The position numbers and the translations under genes are program-made. A stretch of 33,426 nt of DNA from CAZDHT01 sp964505325 (GTDB lineage Bacteria; Planctomycetota; PUPC01), in contig CAZDHT010000027.1 in the NCBI GenBank assembly GCA_964505325.1, positions 1 to 33,426 of the forward strand, read 5' to 3'. Positions 24,433 through 33,339 of this stretch are shown piece by piece. Every line of letters begins with the position of its first letter. Within the stretch, counting starts at the first letter, position 1. Below the pieces are notes generated by a model that made no database searches, was not told where the DNA came from, and saw only the letters and a list, made by a program, of their open reading frames with translations.

Positions 24433-26697
24433 ATGGCAGATCTGAAGAACGGACTACTGGCTTCGGCGGGCGCCGTCTTTGACCCGGACGAGGCGGAGCG
24501 CGGGTGCAAGATGCTGTTCGCGGACGTCCAGGCCCGCACGGCCGAGGCAGTCCGGCGTGAGACGGAGGCGTGGGGCGCGGTCGAGTCGGTCGCGGACTGG
24601 GAAGCGTTCCGAGACCGCCGCATCGCGGCGCTGCTCGACTCGCTGGGCAAACTCCCGCCCGTGCCGGCGGGCTTCGAGGCCGAAGCTACCGGCGAGATCG
24701 TGGGCGACGGTTATCGCATCGACAAGCTCATCTTCGAGACCCGGCCCGGGATCATCGTTACCGCGCACCTCTACCTGCCCGACCCGCCTCGGGACCCGAT
24801 GCCCGGCATCCAGATAGTCCACGCCCACCACCGGCCCAAGGAGCAGGCCGAGCTTCAGGACATGGGCGTGAACTGGGCGCGGACCGGCTGCGCCGTGCTG
24901 GTGCCCGACATGTTCGGCCACGGCGAGCGCCGCGAAGATCCGTTCGGCGCCCGGCAGGGCTACTACTCGCGCTACTACACGTCGATGCAACTCCGGCTCG
25001 TCGGCGAGTGCCTGATCGGCTGGATGGTGTGGGACCTGATGCGCGGTACTGACGTGCTCCTGGGCCTGCCGGGCATTGACCGCGAGCGAATCATCCTGAT
25101 CGGCGCCGTGGCGGGCGGAGGCGACCCGGCGGCGGTCGCCGTTGCGCTCGACCCACGAATCACGTGCAGCGTTCCGTTCAACTTCGGCAGCGGATCGGCC
25201 TGGCGGAGCGACCTCGGCACGCCCGTTCCCGAGGGCAGGAACCTCGCCGGCTGGGCGTACTGGGAGACGACCCGGAACCTGTATCTGAGCGCACGCGATG
25301 AGTTTTTCCCCTGGCTGATCGTGGCGGCCGCGGCACCCCGTCCGCTCATCTCCGCTCACGAGTTCGCGTGGGACAAGGACAACGACCCGGCGTGGCACCG
25401 GATGCAGAAGGTGTACGAGCTTTACGGCGCCTCTGAAAAGCTGGGTTGGATGAAAGGTGAGGGGCGGTGTGCGCCGGGCGCCGGCAACACCCACTGCACC
25501 AACGTCGGCCCCATTCATCGGGCGGGGCTCTACCCGTACTTGGCGAAGTGGTTTGCGATGGAGCCGCCGGCCCCCGAGATACAAGAGCGGCGCGAAGATA
25601 CAGCGCTCGCCTGCCTGAGCGAAGCGGTCGCGCCCCGCAAGAAGCTGTTGCGCGATCTGATGGCGAAGAAGGCGGCGGAGCAGCTTGCCGCGCTGCGTGC
25701 CGAGCTGAACAGGCTGCCGGCGGACGCGCGCCGGACGAGCCTTCGCGAGCGATGGGCGCGGGTGCTGGGCGACGTCGAGCCGGCGTCGACGTCGGCGGCC
25801 GACATCCGCGCCAAATCGGAGGTCGCCGGGGCCGTCGTCGAGCGCATCCTGCTCGAGGTCGAGCCGGGGATCGTTGTTCCCACGCTGCTCCTCTTGCCCG
25901 CGGGGCGTGATCGCCGCACCCCGGTTGTGGTCGCCGTTGCGCAGCAGGGGAAAGAGGCGTTCCTCCATGAGCGCAGCGACGAGATCGCCGGCCTGCTCGA
26001 CGCGGGCGTCGCCGTGTGTCTGCCCGACGTGCGCGGCACCGGCGAGACGCAGCCCGGTCGGATGCACGGCTGCGAGAGCGGCCTCATCGACATATCGGAG
26101 CAGGAACTGATGCTCGGCCGCACGCTGCTGGGCCTGCAACTGCGCGACCTGCGGTCCGTCCTGGCGTACCTGCGCACTCGGTCGGAGATCGACCCGTTGC
26201 GCCTCGGCCTCTGGGGCGACTCGTCGGCACCGCTCAATCCTGCCGACCTCGTGCCGCCGGAGCACAACAGCAAGGTCGTCGACGACCCCACGGGGCCCGG
26301 CGAGCCGCACGGGCCGGCGATCGCCGAGCCGCTGGGCCAATTGCTCGCCATGTTGGGGGCTCTGTTCGAGGACGATGTCAAGGCCGTGCTGGCCCGCCGG
26401 GGGTTGGCTGGATTCGCCTCGCTGTTTTCGTCGTACTTTTTCTACGTCCCGAGCGACTGCGTGCCGCCGGACGCACTGTCCGCGGGTGAGGTCTGCGACG
26501 TCGCCGCGGCGCTGGCCCCGCGCCCGCTCCGGCTGGAGGGCCTCGTCAACGCATGCAACCAGAGCGTCGACCAGGGCGAGCTGAACGCGTGGTTCGCGCC
26601 GGCCCGTCAAGCCTACGCCGACACGCCCGGGCGGCTGATCCTCTCCGCCGAGATCGATTCGGCGGCGGACTGGCTGGCCGGCGTCTTGAAGCGGTGA
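24433..26697 (+). CDS. Two-domain alpha/beta hydrolase, acetyl-xylan-esterase-like, with first domain lacking nucleophile Ser
   Basis: A 754-residue cytoplasmic protein made of two alpha/beta-hydrolase units, about residues 1-400 and 430-754. Unit 1 has IVHAHHRPKEQAE, VLVPDMFGHGERRED and, at the nucleophile elbow, GAVAGGG, where related esterases have G-x-S-x-G; residue 226 is Val. Unit 2 has a shorter oxyanion region (VAVAQQGKEAFLHE), LPDVRGTGETQPGR and GLWGDSSAP (Ser597 in a G-x-S-x-A elbow), so it can be active. ATG 24433 has GGAGG 9 nt upstream. Relatives in this group de-esterify sugars or act on unknown esters. The first unit may have become structural or sugar-binding. Last gene after PHP and EamA. 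Confidence 0.75.
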   Translation: MADLKNGLLASAGAVFDPDEAERGCKMLFADVQARTAEAVRRETEAWGAVESVADWEAFRDRRIAALLDSLGKLPPVPAGFEAEATGEIVGDGYRIDKLIFETRPGIIVTAHLYLPDPPRDPMPGIQIVHAHHRPKEQAELQDMGVNWARTGCAVLVPDMFGHGERREDPFGARQGYYSRYYTSMQLRLVGECLIGWMVWDLMRGTDVLLGLPGIDRERIILIGAVAGGGDPAAVAVALDPRITCSVPFNFGSGSAWRSDLGTPVPEGRNLAGWAYWETTRNLYLSARDEFFPWLIVAAAAPRPLISAHEFAWDKDNDPAWHRMQKVYELYGASEKLGWMKGEGRCAPGAGNTHCTNVGPIHRAGLYPYLAKWFAMEPPAPEIQERREDTALACLSEAVAPRKKLLRDLMAKKAAEQLAALRAELNRLPADARRTSLRERWARVLGDVEPASTSAADIRAKSEVAGAVVERILLEVEPGIVVPTLLLLPAGRDRRTPVVVAVAQQGKEAFLHERSDEIAGLLDAGVAVCLPDVRGTGETQPGRMHGCESGLIDISEQELMLGRTLLGLQLRDLRSVLAYLRTRSEIDPLRLGLWGDSSAPLNPADLVPPEHNSKVVDDPTGPGEPHGPAIAEPLGQLLAMLGALFEDDVKAVLARRGLAGFASLFSSYFFYVPSDCVPPDALSAGEVCDVAAALAPRPLRLEGLVNACNQSVDQGELNAWFAPARQAYADTPGRLILSAEIDSAADWLAGVLKR

Positions 26698-26719
26698 GCG
26701 AGGGGGAGCGCCGCTGCGC

Positions 26720-26748
26720 TTGACTCGGCGGACGACGCCGGATAGCAT
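26720..26748 (+). promoter_or_regulatory. Sigma-70-like promoter for cls
   Basis: TTGACT (26720-26725), 17-nt spacer, TAGCAT (26743-26748), leader about 22 nt. Confidence 0.6.
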
Positions 26749-26776
26749 TTGCCCGGCTCAGCGCCGGGGGTGATGA

Positions 26777-28261
26777 ATGCTCGAAGGGGTGCTGGATTTC
26801 CTGGTCGGCTACTGGCCCGCTCTGCTTGCGGGCCTCGTCGTGCTGCAGGCCGGGTCGTTGACGGTCGCCATCCTGAGCGAGCGGCGCGAGCCGGCTGCCA
26901 CCATCGCCTGGCTGATGACCGTCACGTTCCTGCCAGTGATCGGCATCATCGCGTACTACGCGCTGGCACGCACCCGGTTTCGACGCCAGTTCCGCGCGCG
27001 CTCAGAAGTCAACCGGCAGGCGGACGACGCGCTGTCGATGTACGTGTACGAGCGGCTGGGCGATTTCGATGACACCGCATTGCGAAGCCTGACCGCGACA
27101 CAACAGGGCCTCATTGAGCTGGCCGCCAACAGCGCGCAGTTCCGGACCGGCGGCCCGCCGTTCCAGGGCAACGCGGTCGAGGTCTACTTCTATCCGGCGC
27201 GGAAGTACGAGGCGCTGAAGGAGGCGATTCGGGGGGCGGAATCCCACGTGCATCTGGAGTACTACATCTTCCGGCCCGACGGCGTGGGCACCGAGCTGCG
27301 CGACCTGCTGATCGAGCGGGCGAAGGCGGGGGTCGAGGTACGCCTGCTTTACGACGGCATCGGCTCGCTGCACGCGTACCGTACCGATTTCTTCAAGCCG
27401 CTCGAGGAGGCGGGGGGTGAGGCGTCCGCGTTTCTCCCGCCGCATTTTGCGCGGATCATCGAGCGGGTGAACTTCCGAAACCACCGCAAGCTCGTGGTGG
27501 TCGACGGGCGGGTGGGGTTTGTCGGCGGGATGAACGTCGGTGACGAGCACCTCGGCCTCGACCCGAGGATCGGCAAGTGGCGCGACGCGCACGTCCGGAT
27601 CGCGGGCCCCGTGGTCGCCGAATTGCAGCGTATCTTTCTGACCGATTGGCTGTTCACCACGGAAGACCGCCTGGCGGAGCCGCGTCACTTCCCCGAGGTC
27701 GAGGCGTCGGGCGGCGAGCTGGTGCAGATCGTCTCGTCCGGGCCTGACTGCCGCTGGCCGACCATCCAGCAGCTCTACTTCCAGGCGATCAGCACCGCCG
27801 CGAAGCAGGTCCTCATCGCGACGCCGTACTTCGTCCCGGACCCCCCGATGCTGGCGGCGCTGGTGACCGCTGCGCTCCGCGGCGTCGACGTGCGGGTCCT
27901 GCTTCCGTCCAAGAGCGACATCCGGATCGTGACCAGCGCGGCGCGGTCGTACTACGAGGAGTTGCTGGAGGCTGGGATCAGGATTTTCGAATACAGCGAC
28001 GGCTTCCTGCACTCGAAGACGATCGCGATTGACGGCCGGTACGGCAGCGTGGGCTCGGCGAACATGGACGTACGGTCGTTTACGCTGAACTTCGAGGTAT
28101 CGGCGTTCATCCACAGCGAGCGCTTTGCCCGCAAGCTGCAGGAGCAGTTTGAGATTGACACGCACGCCGCGACCGAGATCCAGCTCGAAGCGTTCCGCAG
28201 GCGGCCCCGCATCAAGAGATTCGGCCAGTCCGTTGCACAACTCCTTTCGGGCATCCTTTAG
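26777..28261 (+). CDS. cls: Cardiolipin synthase
   Basis: A 494-residue phospholipase-D-superfamily enzyme that joins two phosphatidylglycerols to cardiolipin at the inner membrane. Two N-terminal transmembrane segments lie at about residues 5-30 and 40-62, as in bacterial ClsA. The two HKD motifs are NHRKLVVVDG (His236, Lys238, Asp243) and LHSKTIAIDG (His412, Lys414, Asp419), each followed by a GSxN/GGMN segment. The length is that of the family. ATG 26777 follows a GGGGG stretch; an overlapping ATG at 26773 is out of frame. It has its own promoter and 79 nt from the upstream hydrolase. Confidence 0.93.
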   Translation: MLEGVLDFLVGYWPALLAGLVVLQAGSLTVAILSERREPAATIAWLMTVTFLPVIGIIAYYALARTRFRRQFRARSEVNRQADDALSMYVYERLGDFDDTALRSLTATQQGLIELAANSAQFRTGGPPFQGNAVEVYFYPARKYEALKEAIRGAESHVHLEYYIFRPDGVGTELRDLLIERAKAGVEVRLLYDGIGSLHAYRTDFFKPLEEAGGEASAFLPPHFARIIERVNFRNHRKLVVVDGRVGFVGGMNVGDEHLGLDPRIGKWRDAHVRIAGPVVAELQRIFLTDWLFTTEDRLAEPRHFPEVEASGGELVQIVSSGPDCRWPTIQQLYFQAISTAAKQVLIATPYFVPDPPMLAALVTAALRGVDVRVLLPSKSDIRIVTSAARSYYEELLEAGIRIFEYSDGFLHSKTIAIDGRYGSVGSANMDVRSFTLNFEVSAFIHSERFARKLQEQFEIDTHAATEIQLEAFRRRPRIKRFGQSVAQLLSGIL

Positions 28262-28441
28262 GCGCAGCATCGCGCCGCCCATTCTCTCCCGGTCCCAAGC
28301 CGCTTCGGGAGCGCAGGATTTCTGTCCGCGCGGCCGAACCTTCCGGCCGGGCTCTCGTTCATTAACGTGTACGGCCGGCGGTCGATTTGTGTGCGGATGG
28401 GTGTTGCCGATCAACCGACACGGACCTGGGAGGATGACGGG

Positions 28442-29923
28442 ATGGAACAGCTTACACCTTCAGAATGGGCGAAAGAGCAGTTGAGCCGGGCGCCGTCTTT
28501 CGCCGTGGCGACGGCGATTGTGGCGACGCTGCTGGTGATGAGCGCGTTCATTGAATACTCGGCGGCGCGGTCGCAGCTCGAGCTCGAGATCATCCATGAA
28601 ATCGAGATGGACAAAGACGAGCCGATAGACCTCCCCGAGGTCAGGCACGAAGTGAAGCTGAACAAACCAGAAATGAGGAAGCCGATGAAGGCGCCGGAGG
28701 TCAAGGAGCCGGACGCCGTTCCGTTCAAGGGGACCGAAGACGACGCCAAGGTCGAGTTCGACCCTCCCGACGGCCCCAAGACGTTCGACGATCTCGACCG
28801 GTGGGATGAATTCCCCAAGATGACGAAGGTGCGGGTGATCGGCACGGGCCCGACCGGCGGCACGCTGCGGGGCGGGCTGGGTGATCAAAGGGAGCGGCAG
28901 AAACAGAAGGCGGGGCGGATCTACGGCATGCCTCCGAAGACATTGCGGCGCACCTACCTCGGCCTGCGATGGCTGAAGAAGGCTCAGGACAAACAGAGCG
29001 GCGCCTGGGACGTCAAGCGGTGGGGAGGGAGCCAGACCGAGTCGATCTGCGGGGTGACCGGTCTCGCGTCGCTGGCCTTTCTGGGGTTCGGCGTGACGGA
29101 CCGGCACGAGGAATTCGGCGCGACGGTCAGGAAAGCCATCCAGTTCATGATCGCCCAGCAGCACTCGGAGGGGAAGGACACGGGCTGGTTCGGCGAGCGG
29201 ATGTACACCCAGGGCATCTGCACGATGGCGTTGTCCGAGGCATCCGTCATGCTCGATAACCCGATGCTCCGCGCGAAGGCAAGGCGAGCGGCTCAAGGGG
29301 GGTTGGATTACATCCTGAGCAAGCAGCCCACCCACGGCGGGTTCAGCTACATCGGCCCCGGCAACGATGTCTCGGTGACCGGCTGGCAGATCATGGCGAT
29401 CAAGTCGGCGATGCTGGCGAAGAAGTTGAAGGTCCCGTCGTTTGCGAAGGAGAGGACAGAGAACTTCCTGCGGCTGTGCATGTCGCGCAGCCACGGGACG
29501 CCGTACCGGTTCAGCCCCGAGGGCGGCACGAGCGGCGGGACAGACCGGATGACCGCGGTCGCCCTCACCACGCGGCTGTTCATGGGCCACCCGCGCAAGT
29601 CTCGGGATTGCGCCGGCCAGGCCAAATGGCTGACCCAGGACAACCGGCACCTGAGGATCGCCGAACGGGGCAGCGACTTCTATTACCTGTATTACATGAG
29701 CATGGCCATGTATCAGATGGGCGGCGACTACTGGGACGAGTGGAACAAGGTGTTCAATCCGGCACTGTTGTCGCGACAGGTCAAGCAGGGCCCCGACGAG
29801 GGCAGTTGGCCCCTCGAAGGATCGTCGTACGGCCGCCACGGCGGCCGGGTCTATACCACCGCGATGGCGTGCCTGGCCCTGGAGGTGTACTACAAGCATC
29901 TGCCCATGTACAGGTCGTTCTAG
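28442..29923 (+). CDS. Membrane-anchored prenyltransferase/squalene-oxidase-repeat (toroid) protein, copy 1
   Basis: A 493-residue protein in three parts. First, a short cytoplasmic head and one transmembrane helix (about residues 18-39). Second, an acidic, Pro-rich linker to about 165, with VIGTGPTGGTLRGGLG and GMPPKTLRRTYLG. Third, an alpha/alpha-toroid with repeats of the QW type (GLRWLKKAQDKQSGAW) and the segments MYTQGICTMAL and GPGNDVSVTGWQ. Squalene-cyclase catalytic motifs such as DCTAE are absent. Such proteins are common in planctomycetes; their role is not known. ATG 28442 has GGGAGG 8 nt upstream. It is the most diverged of three tandem copies, but shares the head MEQLTP-EWAK-QL and the end Y-RSF. 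Confidence 0.8.
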   Translation: MEQLTPSEWAKEQLSRAPSFAVATAIVATLLVMSAFIEYSAARSQLELEIIHEIEMDKDEPIDLPEVRHEVKLNKPEMRKPMKAPEVKEPDAVPFKGTEDDAKVEFDPPDGPKTFDDLDRWDEFPKMTKVRVIGTGPTGGTLRGGLGDQRERQKQKAGRIYGMPPKTLRRTYLGLRWLKKAQDKQSGAWDVKRWGGSQTESICGVTGLASLAFLGFGVTDRHEEFGATVRKAIQFMIAQQHSEGKDTGWFGERMYTQGICTMALSEASVMLDNPMLRAKARRAAQGGLDYILSKQPTHGGFSYIGPGNDVSVTGWQIMAIKSAMLAKKLKVPSFAKERTENFLRLCMSRSHGTPYRFSPEGGTSGGTDRMTAVALTTRLFMGHPRKSRDCAGQAKWLTQDNRHLRIAERGSDFYYLYYMSMAMYQMGGDYWDEWNKVFNPALLSRQVKQGPDEGSWPLEGSSYGRHGGRVYTTAMACLALEVYYKHLPMYRSF

Positions 29924-30086
29924 CGGGTGATTGGGTGTACGAAGGAGGTCTTCAACGCGCGGTTTTTGTGTGGAGTTTCTGGGCTTTTCGTGTTAGATTA
30001 AGAGTAGGTGGTGACAGCGCGGCTGCGGCGCCGTTCCCGCCGCGTTTGGCGGGCGCGAGAGCCGCTGACCAGGAGTGGCATCAGAA
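29924..30086 (+). promoter_or_regulatory. Leader of toroid copy 2, with block shared with copy 3
   Basis: The segment 29963-29999 (TTTTTGTGTGGAGTTTCTGG, then CTTTTCGTGTTAGAT) matches 31619-31654 upstream of copy 3 in order and spacing. No TTGACN/TANNNT pair fits, so a different promoter type is possible. An ideal ribosome-site word AAGGAGGT at 29942-29949 has no start codon behind it. Confidence 0.4.
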
Positions 30087-31571
30087 ATGGAACAGTTGAC
30101 ACCCGGCGAATGGGCGAAGGAGCAACTGAAGCGGGCGCCGTCGTTTGCCATTGCGACCGCGATCGTGGCGGCGATGCTGGTGGTGAGCACGTTCATCCAG
30201 TACGCCGAGCCGTCCAATCCACCGACGATCGACCCGGTGGAAGCGGAGATCGCGGAGGAGGAGCCGCCGCCCATCGAGGAGATCAAAGAGAGGATCGAGC
30301 CGGAACGTCCGAAGCTGGATCCGATGAAACCCGCGCCCGCGGTGGAACAGGAGGACGTGGTCCCGGTCAACGCGCCCCTGGACGACGTGACCGCCGACAT
30401 CGAGTTTACGGAAGACCCGACCTCTGACGCGCTCGAAACGTCGGACCCGTTCCCGATGGAGCTGACCAAGAAGATGGCCGTGATCGGGACCGCTTCGGGC
30501 GCGGGCGGTTTCCGCGGGGTGCTCGGCAGCCGCACGAAGTCGGGGAAACGGCGCGCCGCGCGCCGGTTCGGCATGCCCAAAGGTACGGACAAGGATATCC
30601 TGGCCGGATTGCGGTGGCTGAAGAAAGTCCAGAACAAGGAGACCGGCGGCTGGGACTGCCGCAAGTGGGACGGGAACCGGGGCGCCGATCAGGGGGTGAG
30701 CGGTCTGGCGCTGCTGGCGTTCCTCGGGTTCGGTTGCACAGACAAGCAGCCCACGGAGTTCGCCAGCACGGTCCGAAAGGCCATCCAGTATCTCGTGAAG
30801 GTGCAGCAGACGGACGGGGGCGACGGCGCCGACAGCAAGAAGGGGTGGTTCGGCGAGCGGATGTACACCCAGGGCATCTGCACGATGGCTCTGGCCGAGG
30901 CCTACGCCATGACCGGGCGAAGAGACTGCGAGCGGGCCGCGCAGATGGGCCTCGACTACATCCTCAGAAAACAGCCGACGTGGGGTGCGTTCGGTTACAC
31001 CGGCCCCGGAAATGATACGTCGGTCACCGGCTTTCAGTTGCAGGCGCTCAAGGCGGCGTACGTCGCCGGGCTCAAGGTCCCGAAAGAGGCGCGGGAGAGG
31101 GCCGAGCGGTTCCTGAGAATCTGCATGGCCAAGAACTACTCCACGCCGTATCGCATTGACGCATCGCGCGAAGTCCAGGGCGGCGGAACGCCGACCATGA
31201 CCGCCGCCTCGCTCACGGGCCGGCTGTTCCTGGGCCACAAGCGTGACGCGCCGGACTGCGAAGGCCAAGCCAACTACCTCATCGGAAATGACCAGCACGT
31301 CATGGCCGGCAAGCAGGCCGCCAACCTCTACTTCATCTACTATTTGAGCCTGTCGATGTTCAACATGGGCGGGAAGTATTGGAAGAGCTGGAACAACGCC
31401 TTCAACCTGCCGCTTCGGGCCAAGCAGGTCAAGGCCGGCGCGGACATGGGGAGCTGGCCGACCGAGGGTTTTCGGTACGGCGGGCACGGCGGCCGCGTCT
31501 TTACGACCGCGATGGCGTGCCTGGCGCTGGAAGTCTACTTCCGCTACCTGCCCAGCTACAAATCATTCTGA
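30087..31571 (+). CDS. Membrane-anchored toroid protein, copy 2
   Basis: A 494-residue paralogue of the proteins at 28442 and 31736. Transmembrane helix at about residues 18-39, then an acidic, proline-rich outer linker (VEAEIAEEEPPPIEEIKERI), then residues 92-190, a block with DDVTADIEFTEDP and a Gly/Arg-rich VIGTASGAGGFRGVLGSRTK. The toroid follows (GLRWLKKVQNKETGGW, MYTQGICTMALAEAYAMTG, YTGPGNDTSVTGFQ, ending SYKSF). Residues 92-190 are 98 of 99 identical to copy 3, much closer than the barrels. The head-helix-PE-rich layout recalls TonB-like proteins but there is no TonB domain. ATG 30087 has AGGAG 11 nt upstream, the same unusual spacing as copy 3. A strong terminator follows. Confidence 0.85.
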   Translation: MEQLTPGEWAKEQLKRAPSFAIATAIVAAMLVVSTFIQYAEPSNPPTIDPVEAEIAEEEPPPIEEIKERIEPERPKLDPMKPAPAVEQEDVVPVNAPLDDVTADIEFTEDPTSDALETSDPFPMELTKKMAVIGTASGAGGFRGVLGSRTKSGKRRAARRFGMPKGTDKDILAGLRWLKKVQNKETGGWDCRKWDGNRGADQGVSGLALLAFLGFGCTDKQPTEFASTVRKAIQYLVKVQQTDGGDGADSKKGWFGERMYTQGICTMALAEAYAMTGRRDCERAAQMGLDYILRKQPTWGAFGYTGPGNDTSVTGFQLQALKAAYVAGLKVPKEARERAERFLRICMAKNYSTPYRIDASREVQGGGTPTMTAASLTGRLFLGHKRDAPDCEGQANYLIGNDQHVMAGKQAANLYFIYYLSLSMFNMGGKYWKSWNNAFNLPLRAKQVKAGADMGSWPTEGFRYGGHGGRVFTTAMACLALEVYFRYLPSYKSF

Positions 31572-31591
31572 GCGGGCATCGCCGCAACATG

Positions 31592-31625
31592 CCCCCTTGG
31601 CACACGCCGAGGGGGCGTTTTTTTC
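31592..31625 (+). terminator. Rho-independent terminator after toroid copy 2
   Basis: GCCCCCTTGGC (31592-31602), 4-nt loop ACAC, GCCGAGGGGGC (31607-31617), then a run of seven Ts (31619-31625). An 11-bp stem with one G-T pair; the best terminator in the window. Confidence 0.92.
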
Positions 31626-31735
31626 TGGAGTTCGGGGAACTTTCGTGTTACATGTACGTTGATAGCACTTCAGCCAAGTGCGAGGACGCCTTCTTCCCCG
31701 GTCCGGACAACTCGCAGCGAGGAGCGGCTTCAGAA
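31626..31735 (+). promoter_or_regulatory. Leader of toroid copy 3
   Basis: The block 31619-31654 matches the leader of copy 2. It holds GGAAC (31637-31641), a word used as -35 by ECF sigma factors. A hairpin GCACTT-cagcc-AAGTGC (31666-31682) follows, a copy of the CACTTCAGCCAAGTG word seen at 12409, 12642 (inverted) and 33344. Confidence 0.4.
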
Positions 31736-33205
31736 ATGGAACAACTGACCCCCGGCGAATGGGCAAAAGCGCAGTTGAAGCGGGCGCCTTCCTTCGCGGT
31801 GGCCTCGGCGATCGTCGCGGCGATGCTCGTCGTGAGCACGTTCATCCAGTACGCCGAACCGGCGAACCCGCCGACCATCGATCCGGTCGAGGCCGAGATT
31901 GCCGAAGAGGAACCACCCCCGCTCGAAGAGATCAAGGATCGGATCGAACCCGAGCAGCCCAAGCTGGACCCGGCAGAGGTGGCGCCGGCGATGGAAGAGG
32001 AGAACGTCGTCCCGGTCAACGCACCCCTGGATGACGTGACCGCCGACATCGAGTTCACCGAAGACCCGACCTCTGACGCGCTGGAGTCGTCGGACCCGTT
32101 CCCGATGGAGTTGACCAAGAAGATGGCCGTGATCGGGACGGCGTCGGGTGCGGGTGGTTTCCGCGGGGTGCTCGGCAGCCGCACGAAGTCGGGGAAACGG
32201 CGCGCCGCCCGCCGGTTCGGCATGCCGAAGGGAACGGACAAGGACATCCTGGCCGGGCTCCGCTGGCTGAAGAAGGTGCAGAACAAGGAGACGGGCGGCT
32301 GGGACGCGCAGAACTTCGAAGGGCGCCGCGGCGTGAGCCGCGGGGTGTCGGGCCTGGCGCTGCTGGCGTTCCTTGGGTTCGGCTGCACGGACAAGCGGCC
32401 GCTCGAATTCGCCAGCACGGTCAAGAAGGCGATGAAATACCTGGTCGACGTTCAGGAAACCACCGGCGGAGAGGACGCCAAGAGCAAGAGAGGCTGGTTC
32501 GGCGAGCAGATGTACACGCAGGGCATCTGCACGATGGCCCTCGCCGAGGCCTACGCGATGATGGGGCGAAGAGACTGCGAACGCGCGGCGCAGATGGGCC
32601 TCGAGTACATCCTCCGGAAGCAGCCGGCGCACGGCGCATTCAGCTACGGCGGCCCCGGCAATGACGTCTCGGTCACGGGCTTCCAGATCCAGGCGATCAA
32701 GGCCTCATACGTCGCCGGCCTGAGGGTCCCGAAGGAGGCGCGGCAGAAAACGGAACGGTTCCTCCGGATCTGCATGGCCAAGAACTACGGCACCCCGTAT
32801 CGCATCGACCCCATGAGCGAGGTGCAGAAGGCCCACAAGCTGAGCATGACGGCTGCCTCGCTCACCGGCCGGCTCTTCATGGGCCACAAGCGCGGCGCCC
32901 CGGACTGCGTCGGGCAGGCGGAGTACATCATCGCCGGTGACAAGCACCTCCAGGTGGCCAAGCAGGCGAGCAACTACTACGTGCTCTACTACATGAGCCT
33001 GTCGATGTTCAACATGGGCGGGAAGTACTGGAAGGGTTGGAACAACGCGTTCAACGCGCCGTTGCGGGCGAGACAGGTCGAGGCCGGCCCGGACATGGGC
33101 AGTTGGCCGGGCGGCGGCGCGGGCGGCCGCGTGTTCTCCACCGCGATGGCGTGCCTCGCCCTCGAGGTGTACTTCAGATTCCTGCCTACGTACAAGTCCT
33201 TCTGA
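31736..33205 (+). CDS. Membrane-anchored toroid protein, copy 3
   Basis: A 489-residue close paralogue of copy 2 (helix at about 18-39, acidic linker, block 92-190, toroid to the C-terminal TYKSF). The only change in block 92-190 is Thr118 to Ser. The toroid keeps WFGEQMYTQGICTMALAEAYAMMG, YGGPGNDVSVTGFQ and LSMFNMGGKYWKGWNNAFN. It has a shorter loop near the end, where copy 2 has FRYGGHGGR. ATG 31736 has GAGGAG 11 nt upstream. The gene lies behind its own leader after a strong terminator, so copies 2 and 3 are transcribed apart. Function unknown; a structural or protein-binding role outside the inner membrane is the simplest guess, with no direct evidence. Confidence 0.85.
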   Translation: MEQLTPGEWAKAQLKRAPSFAVASAIVAAMLVVSTFIQYAEPANPPTIDPVEAEIAEEEPPPLEEIKDRIEPEQPKLDPAEVAPAMEEENVVPVNAPLDDVTADIEFTEDPTSDALESSDPFPMELTKKMAVIGTASGAGGFRGVLGSRTKSGKRRAARRFGMPKGTDKDILAGLRWLKKVQNKETGGWDAQNFEGRRGVSRGVSGLALLAFLGFGCTDKRPLEFASTVKKAMKYLVDVQETTGGEDAKSKRGWFGEQMYTQGICTMALAEAYAMMGRRDCERAAQMGLEYILRKQPAHGAFSYGGPGNDVSVTGFQIQAIKASYVAGLRVPKEARQKTERFLRICMAKNYGTPYRIDPMSEVQKAHKLSMTAASLTGRLFMGHKRGAPDCVGQAEYIIAGDKHLQVAKQASNYYVLYYMSLSMFNMGGKYWKGWNNAFNAPLRARQVEAGPDMGSWPGGGAGGRVFSTAMACLALEVYFRFLPTYKSF

Positions 33206-33339
33206 CTCGGCCAGAGAAAGGCACTTCCTCCTTGCCGGCCCCCGCAGACAGTGATGACGTCTGTTCGTAGCACCTCGGCCATTCGAAGCGCTGCGGTGCA
33301 AAAGGCGTCAGCACCCAATGGCACGATTGACCCACAGGT

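Noticed and set aside
29942..29949. Small gene behind the ideal AAGGAGGT word
   Set aside because: No ATG, GTG or TTG at a usable distance; the next GTG is about 18 nt away and the frame runs into toroid copy 2.
30087..33205. TonB or energy-transducer proteins
   Set aside because: Head, helix and Pro/Glu-rich linker recall TonB, but the C-terminal part is an alpha/alpha-toroid and no TonB domain or ExbB/ExbD genes are present.
28442..33205. True squalene-hopene cyclases
   Set aside because: QW-like repeats are present, but the DxDD and DCTAE-type catalytic motifs are not seen, and a single-helix anchor with long linker is not usual for cyclases.
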